A stretch of DNA of 64,000 nt from Hyphomonadaceae bacterium UKL13-1. GTDB taxonomy: Bacteria; Pseudomonadota; Alphaproteobacteria; Caulobacterales; Aquidulcibacteraceae. The stretch lies in contig CP012156.1 of NCBI GenBank assembly GCA_001602435.1, positions 3,045,898-3,109,897 of the forward strand, in the 5' to 3' direction. The position numbers and the translations under genes were made by a program. The notes beneath the pieces are model-generated. The model had not been told where the DNA came from. It did no database searches and was given only the letters and a program-made list of their open reading frames with translations. Of this stretch, positions 16,923-26,556 are shown piece after piece. The first letter of the stretch is position 1. Each line of letters opens with the position of its first letter.

Positions 16923-19354
16923 CGCCGTCCCCCTCTGTTGGAATCGCGAGCCTGATTGACGCTAGCGGTCAAAAGCGGCAGCCAAATGGCAGGATCATCA
17001 CCATGCTCGGCCCGCAGCGCGTCGAGGCGCCTGACGGTTGACTCGCGTCCCGACAGAACGGTCAAAACATCCGGCATGCCATCTAGATTCAGTCGCGCGA
17101 CCACGCTGTCGGTACCATGCTTGATCACAAAGCAACGTGACGTGTCTGGCAAAGCGCGGATCAGGTCCAACTCGTGCAGAGTCAAACCAAATCCACGACA
17201 ATATTCGTCCTCTTGCGCCTTTGGGTTGGGCATGAAGATCTGTGTGGCCGCTTGCTCAATAATCGCAGAGGAAATCTGGCTCGACAAAGCGTCCGATGCG
17301 CTTTGGGTAGCGAACCCCACAATCCCGTTGCGTTTACGAATAGTCTTTTCCCAATCACGAATGCGGGCCACGAAAATGGGATCGTCCAAGGCCTTCCAGC
17401 CTTCATCAACAACCAGAATGGCAGGCGTGCCATCGAGACGTTGCTCCACACAGTGGAACAAATACATCATGGCTGGCGTGCGCAAAGCGGGGTCGTCTAG
17501 AATCGAGGTCATGTCGACGCCCAGTGTGCGGGTCGACAGGTCTAGGCGGTCTTCCTCATTGTCGAACAGCCATGCGCGCACGCCATCATGAATCCAAGGC
17601 TCTAGTCGCGACGCAAGGTCACCCGGAACCGGACGGCGCACCCCGGCGAGCAATTCGGCAACATAGCGCAGGCGACGATACTGTGGGGCTTGGTCAAAAT
17701 TCGCGGCAACAGCATCGGCGATCTGAGCCTGCTCATCAATGGTGAGCTTTTCACCTTCAATACTAACCAGACGCGACAGCCACTCCGTTACAAACGCCCG
17801 ATTGGCCGGGGTATCGGGCAGCGACAAAGGGTTGAGGCCCGAGGGATTGCCATGACGCAAGGTTTCATACCGGCCACCAATAGCGCGAATGAAGATTTCC
17901 GCACCGCGGTCTTTGTCGAACAGGACAATGCGAGGGTCAAACTTGCGTGCTTGGGTTAAGAGGAAGTTCAAAACCACCGTCTTGCCAGAGCCTGATGGCC
18001 CGATAATGGTGAAATTGCCCAGATCATTCTTGTGGAAGTTGAAATAATAGGGCGTGGCCGAAGTTGTCTCCAACACGGTTACAGCTTGCCCCCAGACATT
18101 GTGATCTTCTTGGCCGATCGGAAAATTATGGAAACTGGCCAAGCCGGCAAAATTACCTGTCGAAACCAAGGCGCGCCGAGCAATATCTTTAAAATTCCCC
18201 GGAAATTGCGCCCAGAAGGCCGGCTCCAGATTCACATCTTCGCGGACAGAGATAATGCCCTCTTCTGTAAAAGCGGCCTGAACATCTGCGGCAGCTTGAT
18301 CGAGTTGCCCTTGTGAAGCGGCCTTGATGCACACACTCATATGATGCTCGCCAAAGGCCGATCGACCGGCGGACACGTCATCCTTGGCAATCGACAAGTC
18401 CCGGCGCAGACTGATTGCGTCGTCATCTGCTGCGCGCATCCGACGCAGTGCTAAGTTCATGCGGTCCAGTGCCACCTGCCGATCCACAAAGGCAAAACTC
18501 TCGGTCACCGTCATTTCAACGGGCAGGCGCATAAGGTCATCCAGCATGCCAGGTGCCGTGTGGGGCGGGTAGTCCTTGATCGAAATCATGGTGCCAAACT
18601 GCCGGGCAAGCCCGGGGGCCGCATGAAGTTCAAATGCCTCCAACCCAAAGCTGATACGGCGATAAGGAATATGAAAACCGAGGTCGTTGTCTGGCAGCAA
18701 TACCGGCCGCAACTCACCATTATAAAGGCCTGACAAGAACTCCAAAGGTTCAGAACAAGGGCCATGCCGACTATCGTAAACAGAAAGCACCCGTGCGCCA
18801 TAGGGAGCGAGAGACGCCATCAGTGCGTCACGCGCCGTATCCAATTCCCGCATATCGCGAGCACGCTCTGCGGCGATGGCTTGAGAAGATGTACCCCGCA
18901 ACAGTTCCATCGTTTTGTCGATAAAGCCAGTTCGCCCAACGGCTGGACGGCGAATAATGGTCAAGAACAGGTCGTTGATGAACATCGCCCGGCCGTCGAG
19001 ACGGGCCGACCATTGCTGATCGACTTCGCGCGAAAATGCATCTGGGAATTCCGCATCCAGCGAAGGCTTCACCGGGCTTCGGACAACATGATGAACCACT
19101 GCAAACCGGGCATGGGCGATCGAGCGCAACATCGTATCTCGAATGGCCTTGCGGTAATTGAGGTCCTCGGTATCTGCTGTCTCAAAAGCCAAGCCGTCCA
19201 GCTTGATGATCTGCAGCAGCATGCCATCGCGGGTTTCGATGGTCGTATCGTCTACATGGCGCGCATAAGGCAGCCGAGCGCCAGCGGGGGCTTCTCGGTG
19301 AGCAATTTCGGCTAACGTAGCCAAACGCTTCTGCTGGGCGCGCGGACCTGCCAT
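16919..19354 (-). CDS. virB4: type IV secretion ATPase VirB4
   Basis: An 811-residue ATPase of the VirB4/TrbE/CagE family, the largest energising subunit of the apparatus. The N-terminal family domain covers about residues 1-390. The C-terminal RecA-like domain has Walker A IIGPSGSGKTVVL and Walker B ILVVDEGWKAL, followed by the family segment FATQSASDALSS. It follows virB3 by 18 bases and ends inside the virB6 start. Confidence 0.93.
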   Translation of the reverse strand: MAGPRAQQKRLATLAEIAHREAPAGARLPYARHVDDTTIETRDGMLLQIIKLDGLAFETADTEDLNYRKAIRDTMLRSIAHARFAVVHHVVRSPVKPSLDAEFPDAFSREVDQQWSARLDGRAMFINDLFLTIIRRPAVGRTGFIDKTMELLRGTSSQAIAAERARDMRELDTARDALMASLAPYGARVLSVYDSRHGPCSEPLEFLSGLYNGELRPVLLPDNDLGFHIPYRRISFGLEAFELHAAPGLARQFGTMISIKDYPPHTAPGMLDDLMRLPVEMTVTESFAFVDRQVALDRMNLALRRMRAADDDAISLRRDLSIAKDDVSAGRSAFGEHHMSVCIKAASQGQLDQAAADVQAAFTEEGIISVREDVNLEPAFWAQFPGNFKDIARRALVSTGNFAGLASFHNFPIGQEDHNVWGQAVTVLETTSATPYYFNFHKNDLGNFTIIGPSGSGKTVVLNFLLTQARKFDPRIVLFDKDRGAEIFIRAIGGRYETLRHGNPSGLNPLSLPDTPANRAFVTEWLSRLVSIEGEKLTIDEQAQIADAVAANFDQAPQYRRLRYVAELLAGVRRPVPGDLASRLEPWIHDGVRAWLFDNEEDRLDLSTRTLGVDMTSILDDPALRTPAMMYLFHCVEQRLDGTPAILVVDEGWKALDDPIFVARIRDWEKTIRKRNGIVGFATQSASDALSSQISSAIIEQAATQIFMPNPKAQEDEYCRGFGLTLHELDLIRALPDTSRCFVIKHGTDSVVARLNLDGMPDVLTVLSGRESTVRRLDALRAEHGDDPAIWLPLLTASVNQARDSNRGGRR

Positions 19355-19372
19355 TTAGACGTCAATCATCTC

Positions 19373-19657
19373 CTATGGCCTGTAAGAATTGCATCGCCAG
19401 AAGGCGAAATTGGCCACCCGCGGCGAGCTGATCATGCGGGTGATCCACAGGTCGAGAAAGCGCGGCTCATCCCGTGCCGCAATCACTCCGACCAAGTGCA
19501 AGACGACAGCAGCAACCAAAGCCCAGACGGACTTAGTAACCAAAAAAACTTCTGCCGTGATGATGCCGTTGAGGATGAACCACGTATAAGTCACGCCCGC
19601 AAACATTTGCGGGCGTGTCAAAGCAGCAAAAACAGGATCGCGCTCTAGCTGCGCCAT
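19373..19657 (-). CDS. virB3: type IV secretion protein VirB3
   Basis: A 94-residue inner-membrane protein with two close hydrophobic helices (around residues 20-60), beginning with the family pattern RDPVFAALTRPQMFAGV and ending with a conserved basic stretch. VirB3 works with VirB4 in pilus assembly. The position between virB2 and virB4 supports the call. Confidence 0.88.
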   Translation of the reverse strand: MAQLERDPVFAALTRPQMFAGVTYTWFILNGIITAEVFLVTKSVWALVAAVVLHLVGVIAARDEPRFLDLWITRMISSPRVANFAFWRCNSYRP

Positions 19658-19666
19658 ATTTGCCCC

Positions 19667-19993
19667 CTAAAACCCTTGTGCAGCGCTTCGGATGCCTCCG
19701 ACAATGGCAGCCGACCCAAACAGGATGAAGCAACCCAAAATCACCATACCGCCATGCCGCCAATTCATCCGACCGGTGAGCATCATAAAGCCACAACCGG
19801 CCACCGCTATCACCGCGACTGCGGTTGCGACCGCGCCCAACAGTGTTCCTTGCACCCAATTCACCGCGCCCAGAATAACGCCGGAGCCGGCGGGGTCGAG
19901 GTTGGCAGATTGTGCCAAGGCGGGGCCTGCCCACAAGATCGCCCAGATCGAAATCAGCGCCCAGAGCGCTTTGCGTACTTCTGTCATCGACAT
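19667..19993 (-). CDS. virB2: type IV secretion major pilin VirB2
   Basis: About 108 residues. A long signal peptide ends around PALAQS, and two hydrophobic helices are joined by a short basic loop (TGRMNWRHGG), the normal VirB2 pilin layout. The ATG at 19993 with GAGG just upstream is preferred over a TTG at 20002. It follows the transglycosylase gene by 22 bases and precedes virB3 by 9. Confidence 0.85.
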   Translation of the reverse strand: MSMTEVRKALWALISIWAILWAGPALAQSANLDPAGSGVILGAVNWVQGTLLGAVATAVAVIAVAGCGFMMLTGRMNWRHGGMVILGCFILFGSAAIVGGIRSAAQGF

Positions 19994-20015
19994 GTTCCTC
20001 AAACTTACAAATGTA

Positions 20016-20669
20016 CTAGCGGATTGAAAGCCGCTCTGAGATGGCCTTCACATAGTTTTGGGTTTCACGATAGGGTGGAATTCCACGATGGCGGGTTACC
20101 GCCTCCGGACCGGCATTATAGGCGGCTAACGCTAAGCGAACATCGCCCCCGAAGCGATCCAACAAGTTGCTCAAGTATGCGACGCCGCCAAAAATGTTAT
20201 CGCGGGGGTCATAGGGATCGACGCCCAGCCAAGAGGCAGTTGAAGGCATCAGCTGCATCACCCCGATTGCCCCCTTTGGCGAGATGGCCGAGCCGCGAAA
20301 GCGCGATTCTTGCCATGCGACAGCGCGTACTAGGATGGGGTCTACACCATATTTTGTTGCCGCCTCGGTAACATAGGCATCCAAGGTTGGATGAAGCCTT
20401 AAAGGATAAGCGGGCTCAATAAGTTTAAAACCAGACGAAGCTGCCGCCGCAGCAGGCGCTTTCGGCTCGGGCTTTAATACCGGGCTGATCGTATTGCCGA
20501 GAAACAGGGTGGGGCCAGAATAAACGGTCGCCGTTCCATTGGACCCAACTTCGATAACATCTGCTGCCGCCGGACTGAATCCAAGGCTGGCACAAGCGGT
20601 TACAAACCAGGCAAATCTTTGCCAAGCTATGAACCTCCCAACAAATTTCACTTTATAGATCATGTGCAT
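20016..20669 (-). CDS. virB1: lytic transglycosylase, VirB1-like
   Basis: A 217-residue exported murein lyase. A hydrophobic signal covers about the first 36 residues. The SLT/lysozyme-like domain shows the catalytic Glu in AWQESRF, then GAIGVMQLMPSTA and the closing ALAAYNAGPEAV. It opens the secretion locus and would clear a gap in the cell wall for the apparatus. Two starts six bases apart (20669 and 20663) are possible. Confidence 0.88.
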   Translation of the reverse strand: MHMIYKVKFVGRFIAWQRFAWFVTACASLGFSPAAADVIEVGSNGTATVYSGPTLFLGNTISPVLKPEPKAPAAAAASSGFKLIEPAYPLRLHPTLDAYVTEAATKYGVDPILVRAVAWQESRFRGSAISPKGAIGVMQLMPSTASWLGVDPYDPRDNIFGGVAYLSNLLDRFGGDVRLALAAYNAGPEAVTRHRGIPPYRETQNYVKAISERLSIR

Positions 20670-20896
20670 GCCAAGCGCTTGGATCGGTTACTTTTGTCTG
20701 AAACTGTGAGTTTGTCGAGAGTCGGCTCGCTTTACCCTCAGTTGCCCTCCGCCGTTTTGACCTGATCCGCTCGGAAATCCAACTTTCCCTTGACCATAAA
20801 GCAAACTGGGGGCCCATAATACCGAAGATGTGGCATCATGGACCCCGATCAGTCGGGAGGTAAAGGGGCTAGTGATTCGCGACTAAACCACGCGAA

Positions 20897-23518
20897 TCAG
20901 CGACGGACTGTTAGGCTTAAGGAAACCGAACGACCTCTTTTATAGGTATTGGCCTCCGAACGACCCAGCTTCGATATCTGGAATTCTTGGTTGTCCTCGG
21001 CCAATAAATTGCGACCACTGATACCGAAGGTATAGTCGACATTGGCGATGGTGAAGTCGCGCTTATAGACCAGATCGATGTTGGTGCCGGGGTTCTCGAT
21101 CACAGATGGAACCGAGCCCAGACCGCGGCGGGCGATACGCTCGTCAACCCAACCAACCAGCAGCGTCAATTGCTGATTGTCAGTCTCATAGCCAAGTTGC
21201 AGGTTGGCAATATTCTTAGGCGTGCCCTGCAGTTCGCTGCCATCGAGGCCAAACTGAGTTGCCGAAATCGAGCGGAAGTCGATCGGGCTGATAACGTTGG
21301 TGCCAGCGGGTGCGCTGACCTCAGAATGGGTATAAGTATAGTTGGCAGCAAAGTTCCATTTTGCATCTTGGAGCACGGGCAATTTGAACGGCAGTTCGAA
21401 ATTGGCGCGATATTCCAGTTCCAAGCCATAAAGTGTGGCTTCAGGTGCGTTGATAAAGCGCGTGAACGAGCGCTCAAGTCGAACAATCACTTCTTCAATC
21501 GGATTATCGATCTTCTTGTAGAAGGCACCAGCCGTTACGAATTGACCGCGACCAAAGTAATATTCGAGACGCGCGTCGTAATTCTCAAACTCGCTATCCT
21601 TCAGGAAAGGGTTGCCCTGATAAATGCGGTTGGATTCTGGATCGATATAAGGCGTGAAGGCCAACTCGCGGAATTGCGGGCGCGCAATGGTCTTAGAATA
21701 GCCCAAACGCATCTGTAACTCGTCTGCGAAGTTCCATGTGATGGTGGCCGCTGGCAGCAAATAGTCGTTAGCAAGCTGAACCGGGGCCGTTGGCGTATCA
21801 CCAAACCGGTTAGTGGTCCGCACTTTTTGCGTCGCATCTTCATAGCGCACACCGACAGACGCGCGGATGAAGGAGGTCACCTCAAACTCCGAAGCCAAAT
21901 AGGCGGCTAAGTTTTCCAAGCTACCGACATAGGCATCGTCCTTGCCGGTTTGTTCGGTAATCACGAAGCGGGCTGGGTTGATATTGTCGGGCGAGAACAA
22001 GTAATCAACGCGGGAGCGTAAGACGTCATTTGAGGTGGGCCCACGTGGCCCTGTGAAGGCGAACGAAATGAGCTCATAATTTCGATCGGTGTTGGACGTG
22101 ACCGCGCCGCCCGATAATTCGACTTCGCGACCCTTTGCGAGCTTCAGGACATATTTCGCGTCAAAACCGAAGCTTGAGACTTCGTCCTTGAGCTCTGAGA
22201 AGCGGATGGCATTGCCCAATGACGCGCCATTGAAGGCGGTGATGCCATTGACGACGGTGTATGAAATATCGCGCTCATAAGGGGCTTTGCGGGTAGATTG
22301 ACCGATCGATCCACGCCATTGCAATTCAACGCCACCGAGTTTGTGCTCACCCGAAAGCTGAGCAGAGGCGAGCTCGCGCTCATACCAAGCGGTGCCTTCC
22401 GTGCGATAGGATTGGCCTGTTGGCAAGTTTGTATCTGTGCCAACTTCAACCTGCGCCTTTTTCGAAGTGCTGCGAACCAGAAGACCGGTCAGACCGACGC
22501 GATTGTCGCCCCAACTTGCGCTGGCACTGCCGAAGCCGTTGATCACAATATCCCAAGTGGACGAAAGGTTCGTCCCTTCGGCTTCGATCGTGTCAGAGAC
22601 GACATCCTGACGGAGGGCTTCTTGGGTCTTAAAACCGCTCTTATAGCCCAGCACACCGACCAGACCGACCGTCGCTTCCTTCACGTCGAAGCTGCGACCC
22701 GCCGTCAGTTCGGCGTCAAAGTCTGGGCGGGTCTTTTCACTTTGCACGACAGTCAAAGGCGAATTGATAAAGCTCTCGCCGATGAATTCCAGCTGCTTTG
22801 GTGTGAAATTGGTATCGTTGATACGCTTACCAGTGGAGACCGCGTCGCGCACAGGCTGGGGCAAACGACGCAGATCGGTATCAAGACCTGTCCAGTCGAG
22901 CGGGTGGCCTTCATAAACCAAACCAGTCTTACCGGTCGTCTCAGAGTTGAAGCCTGTGCCAACCTTTAGGGTCAGGAAATCTTCATTCGGGCTCTTCAGA
23001 GTCCGCAAATCAATCACACCGCCGCCAAATTCGCCGGGATAATTTGGCGAGAAGGTCTTTTGGACGGTCGCGCCATTCAAAATGTTGGACGGGAACAAAT
23101 CCAAAGGCACTTGGCGACGCAATGGCTCTGGGCTTGGCAGCGGGGATCCGTTGAGAAGCGCTGAAGAATAACGGTCGCCCAAACCACGGACATAAACGAA
23201 CCGCCCCGAGACGACAGACAAACCAGTGAGGCGCGTCAATGCAGCTGCAGCGTTATCATCACCCGTACGGGCGAGGTCAGCAGCCGACAAGAAGTTTGCA
23301 ACTTCCGAGGTGACGCGTTGCGGCTCTGGGATGAAGCGTCCCCGAACAACGACCACTTCCACTTCTTGTTCAGGTTCATCACCTGCTGCAGGTGCTTCGG
23401 CTGGCTTTGCCGGAGTGGCAGGAGCAGCTTGCGCGCTGACGAGACTGGGCACCAATGATGGCACCACAAAGATGCTGGTGAGCAACAGAATTCTGCGCAG
23501 ACGGGCTGGAATGGTCAT
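20897..23518 (-). CDS. TonB-dependent outer-membrane receptor
   Basis: About 873 residues. A signal peptide ends in LVSAQA, followed by a Pro/Ala linker and a TonB-box-like stretch (EVEVVVVRG). The plug domain is next (DLARTGDDNAAAALTRLTGL and YVRGLGDRYSS), then a 22-strand-type barrel with repeated aromatic turns. The RGLGDRYSS plug is typical of large receptors of Caulobacterales and sphingomonads with unassigned substrates. It lies downstream of a large lipoprotein gene on the same strand, probably its partner. The last residues are VRR, without the usual terminal aromatic residue. Confidence 0.88.
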   Translation of the reverse strand: MTIPARLRRILLLTSIFVVPSLVPSLVSAQAAPATPAKPAEAPAAGDEPEQEVEVVVVRGRFIPEPQRVTSEVANFLSAADLARTGDDNAAAALTRLTGLSVVSGRFVYVRGLGDRYSSALLNGSPLPSPEPLRRQVPLDLFPSNILNGATVQKTFSPNYPGEFGGGVIDLRTLKSPNEDFLTLKVGTGFNSETTGKTGLVYEGHPLDWTGLDTDLRRLPQPVRDAVSTGKRINDTNFTPKQLEFIGESFINSPLTVVQSEKTRPDFDAELTAGRSFDVKEATVGLVGVLGYKSGFKTQEALRQDVVSDTIEAEGTNLSSTWDIVINGFGSASASWGDNRVGLTGLLVRSTSKKAQVEVGTDTNLPTGQSYRTEGTAWYERELASAQLSGEHKLGGVELQWRGSIGQSTRKAPYERDISYTVVNGITAFNGASLGNAIRFSELKDEVSSFGFDAKYVLKLAKGREVELSGGAVTSNTDRNYELISFAFTGPRGPTSNDVLRSRVDYLFSPDNINPARFVITEQTGKDDAYVGSLENLAAYLASEFEVTSFIRASVGVRYEDATQKVRTTNRFGDTPTAPVQLANDYLLPAATITWNFADELQMRLGYSKTIARPQFRELAFTPYIDPESNRIYQGNPFLKDSEFENYDARLEYYFGRGQFVTAGAFYKKIDNPIEEVIVRLERSFTRFINAPEATLYGLELEYRANFELPFKLPVLQDAKWNFAANYTYTHSEVSAPAGTNVISPIDFRSISATQFGLDGSELQGTPKNIANLQLGYETDNQQLTLLVGWVDERIARRGLGSVPSVIENPGTNIDLVYKRDFTIANVDYTFGISGRNLLAEDNQEFQISKLGRSEANTYKRGRSVSLSLTVRR

Positions 23519-23577
23519 GACGGACGGGCCTTTAGGAAGTCTGAGGAAGTGGCCACATAGGCCAAAGTAAGAAACCA

Positions 23578-23610
23578 ATCGGTGCGGCAAGGAGGCCCTG
23601 CCGCACCGAT
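23578..23610 (-). terminator. strong intercistronic hairpin between lipoprotein and receptor genes
   Basis: A perfect 12-base stem (ATCGGTGCGGCA / TGCCGCACCGAT) with a 9-base loop, 11 bases after the lipoprotein stop. On the minus strand it is followed by TTGGTTTCTTA, only moderately T-rich. It could be an attenuator or an mRNA-stabilising element setting different levels of the two products. Confidence 0.65.
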
Positions 23611-23620
23611 CTCTTTAAGT

Positions 23621-26437
23621 TTAGCAGGTCGAACCAGCGGCAAGACTGCAGGTCCAAGACGACCACCACAAATCAGTCGCATCTCGCACGGCACCGATGT
23701 AATTGGTCGCCGTAAAGAAGGTGTCGACCGTGCTGGCATTCACCGCAGTCCGTGCCGATTCTGCCGATCCGTTGATAAAGCGGCTGGTCAAAGTGGCTGT
23801 CGTGCCAGTGGTGTTGTTAGAGCCTGCATTCACACGAGCCGTAGCGACGGCACCATAAGCGCCCGAGCAGCTGGACAAGATCGAGTCAAGCTGAGGAGCT
23901 GGGCTTGTATTCGAAGTCTCGAAGTTCAAGCAGGTAGTAGAGCCGGTTACGACACCATTGAGGAGGCGTGCCGAGCCACCAGGCGTGCCGCCAGTGTTGT
24001 TCAAGATGATGCCGGTCAAGTTTGCCGATGCATCGTTCTGAGGCACACCCACGAAGGTGAAGTTCGTGATGATTGGGTTGGTGTTCAGCGTACCGGGTAA
24101 GCTGGCGACGGTGCGGTTGCTGCCTTCGATCAAACGGTCAGGACCGCCAGTTGAAGTCAGAGCCTGAAGCACGATCCCGAACTGAGCCTTGCCGACCCAA
24201 CCTTCATCGAAGTCGAGCGAATCATCGAGAGCGCCGGTAACAATCCAATTGCGCATGTTGACCGTGCCGCCGAAGATTTCGATGCCATCATCACCCGAGT
24301 TGTGGATCTGAATGTTGTTGATTTCCGTTGCCGAACCAACGCCACCCAAGGTCAAACCGTTCAAGTCGTCGCCTGCGGCTGCCGAGGTCAAGAAAGCACC
24401 GGGGTAACGGATTTGAAGATAGGTGATCCGGCCGCTGTTATCCGCCGAAGTTGCACCACCATACAGGGCCTGACGACCAGTTGCAGCGGTGATGCCTTCG
24501 ATGGCATTTTGGCAATCGACGCTGCCTTGGGTCACGGCAGTCGAGCAACCACGAATTGGCGCAGCACCGAGGACAATCAGGCCAGCCCATTCGCGACTTG
24601 CACGTGCTTTGTCGGTTTGGGTGCCGGCAACGTCGTTACGTGAAGTCATAATCACAGGGGCTTGCGACGTGCCGTTGACGAAGATTTGTGAACCACGGTT
24701 GACGATCAGGACGTCGGCCGAGTTGGAGCCATAGAGGCGTACGCCTGGGTCAATCGTCAAGCTTGCTGCGGTACCTGCGTTCAACGCGGCACCCCGGTCG
24801 AAGCCAACGTCTACCCGACCTGAGATTTGGTAGATATTGCCAGCGGTCAGGCGGAGGTTGGTTGGGATCGTGCCGCTGCCGATAACGCCGCTGAGGACGC
24901 AATTGCGTTGGCCTGCGATCGTGCCTTGCTCAATCGTACCAATTGGGCAGGCGGCGGCTGGAAGAAGCTGGATGGTCCAACCTGAAGCCCAGTTCGAAGT
25001 TGCCGTGGCCGTGGCAGAGAAAGCGCCGACATAGTTGGCGGCTTCAAAGAATGCGTTGACCCCTGTTGGGTTCAAAGCCGTGCGAGCCAATTCATTGGGG
25101 CCTGGCAACAAAGACGCACTCAAGGTCGAAGTGACGTTCGAGACGTTGTTAGAGCCTGAAGAGAAGGCTGCTGCGGCTACTGAGTCTAACGTGCCTGGGC
25201 AGTCAAACATCAAGGAGTCGTAGCGAGCGGCTGGCGACGTATTGGAGGTGCTAGCAACGGCGCAGGTCGTTGTGCCGGTAACGACACCATTGAGGAAACG
25301 GCCTGCAGCACCTGGCGTGCCGCCGGTATTGTTCAACACAATACCTTGCAAGTTAGCGCCTGCGCTGTTGGTACGAATGCCAACGGCGGTAAAGTTTGCG
25401 ATGGTTGGATTGGTGTTCAAAGTGCCTGCCAAGCTGGCAACGGTGCGGTTGCTACCTTCGAACAGACGGTCGGGACCACCTGCGTTTGGTGTTTGCTTGA
25501 TAACCAAGAATTGGACGGCCCCGGTCCAGCCTTCATCGAAGTCAAGACCATCATCTAATGAGCCAGTGATGACCATGTTCTTCATGTTCACGTTGCCGCC
25601 GAAGACTTCGATGCCATCATCGCCAGAATTATGGACTTGGAGGAAGCTGATGTCGGTAGCCGAACCTACGCCGCCCAAGGTCAAGCCGTTCAAATCGTCG
25701 CCGGCTGCTGCCGACGACAAGAATTCACCTGGGTAACGGATTTGGACATAACGCATCGTGCCGCTCGTGTCGGCAGCAGTTGCGCCGCCGTAGAGCGCTT
25801 GACGACCGGTTGCAGCCGTAATCCCTTCCACCGCATTTTGACATTCCAGAGTGCCCTGAGCGACTGCGGTTGAGCAGCCACGGATTGGCGCGCGACCCAA
25901 GAGGATGACGCCGCCCCACAGGCGATTGGTGGTGTCAGCATTTGCTGTTCCGGCAATGTCTTCCTTACCGGTGAAAACAATCGGCTGGCTCGGCGTGCCG
26001 ACGGCATTAATCCGGCTACCGCGGTTGACGATCAAAAGGTCAGACGCTTCGTCGCCGAAAATGGTGACGCCAGGTTCAACGGTCAAAGTCGCAGCAACAC
26101 CGGTCGCGGCGTTCCCGCCAGCGCCTAAGTCACGACCAACATCCACGCGGCCTACCAAGCGATAAGCAACGCCGGTGACACGGGGCAAGGTCAGATTGGT
26201 GAGCACTTCACCAGTGAGGTTACAGACCGTGGTCGTTCCAATTGCGGTGCCAATGGTGGTTCCTAGGGGGCAAGTTGCCCCACTTCCGCCACCACCAGTC
26301 CCACCGCCACCCGTGCCACCTGGGGGATCACCCACAAATGTCGAGCCTGGCGATTGGATACTGCCGCCCTGCGAACATGCACCCATAAAGAGTGCCAAAG
26401 CGGCAACTAGAGTCCCGCGACTTGCGATTAATTTCAT
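23621..26437 (-). CDS. large secreted lipoprotein with two homologous modules, function unknown
   Basis: A 938-residue protein. The lipoprotein signal ends in LFMGAC (C21), followed by a Gly/Pro-rich tether to about residue 54. Two homologous modules follow, about residues 56-490 and 497-938. They share blocks such as GCSTAV, ITAATGRQALYGGAT, AAAGDDLNGLTLGGVGSAT and EGSNRTVAS, with matching cysteines. Recurrent NSGDDGIEVFGG and SLDDGLDFDEG turns with Asp-Asp pairs suggest a calcium-binding parallel beta-helix. I do not recognise a characterised family. It lies directly upstream of a TonB-dependent receptor, so surface capture of a ligand passed to that receptor is a reasonable guess only. Confidence 0.75.
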   Translation of the reverse strand: MKLIASRGTLVAALALFMGACSQGGSIQSPGSTFVGDPPGGTGGGGTGGGGSGATCPLGTTIGTAIGTTTVCNLTGEVLTNLTLPRVTGVAYRLVGRVDVGRDLGAGGNAATGVAATLTVEPGVTIFGDEASDLLIVNRGSRINAVGTPSQPIVFTGKEDIAGTANADTTNRLWGGVILLGRAPIRGCSTAVAQGTLECQNAVEGITAATGRQALYGGATAADTSGTMRYVQIRYPGEFLSSAAAGDDLNGLTLGGVGSATDISFLQVHNSGDDGIEVFGGNVNMKNMVITGSLDDGLDFDEGWTGAVQFLVIKQTPNAGGPDRLFEGSNRTVASLAGTLNTNPTIANFTAVGIRTNSAGANLQGIVLNNTGGTPGAAGRFLNGVVTGTTTCAVASTSNTSPAARYDSLMFDCPGTLDSVAAAAFSSGSNNVSNVTSTLSASLLPGPNELARTALNPTGVNAFFEAANYVGAFSATATATSNWASGWTIQLLPAAACPIGTIEQGTIAGQRNCVLSGVIGSGTIPTNLRLTAGNIYQISGRVDVGFDRGAALNAGTAASLTIDPGVRLYGSNSADVLIVNRGSQIFVNGTSQAPVIMTSRNDVAGTQTDKARASREWAGLIVLGAAPIRGCSTAVTQGSVDCQNAIEGITAATGRQALYGGATSADNSGRITYLQIRYPGAFLTSAAAGDDLNGLTLGGVGSATEINNIQIHNSGDDGIEIFGGTVNMRNWIVTGALDDSLDFDEGWVGKAQFGIVLQALTSTGGPDRLIEGSNRTVASLPGTLNTNPIITNFTFVGVPQNDASANLTGIILNNTGGTPGGSARLLNGVVTGSTTCLNFETSNTSPAPQLDSILSSCSGAYGAVATARVNAGSNNTTGTTATLTSRFINGSAESARTAVNASTVDTFFTATNYIGAVRDATDLWWSSWTCSLAAGSTC
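23624..26272 (-). repeat. internal gene duplication, two modules of about 1.3 kb
   Basis: Module 1 corresponds to about 26272-24967 and module 2 to about 24949-23624. The two keep the same order of conserved blocks and long near-identical peptide stretches, so the gene arose by internal tandem duplication. Boundaries are estimated from the protein. Confidence 0.75.
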
Positions 26438-26556
26438 CCTATTCCCCTCACTGGCCGATGCGACGGTTCCCTCAGCGAGTGGTAAACACCATAAAAGGCG
26501 TTTTTGCTGGAAAACGGGCGCAATTTCGCTCGTGCCGGGCTTCCCTAGTCCTTGGA

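Noticed and set aside
23624..26272. CRISPR-like or microsatellite repeat
   Set aside because: The repetition is a diverged two-copy protein module, not short regular repeats with spacers.
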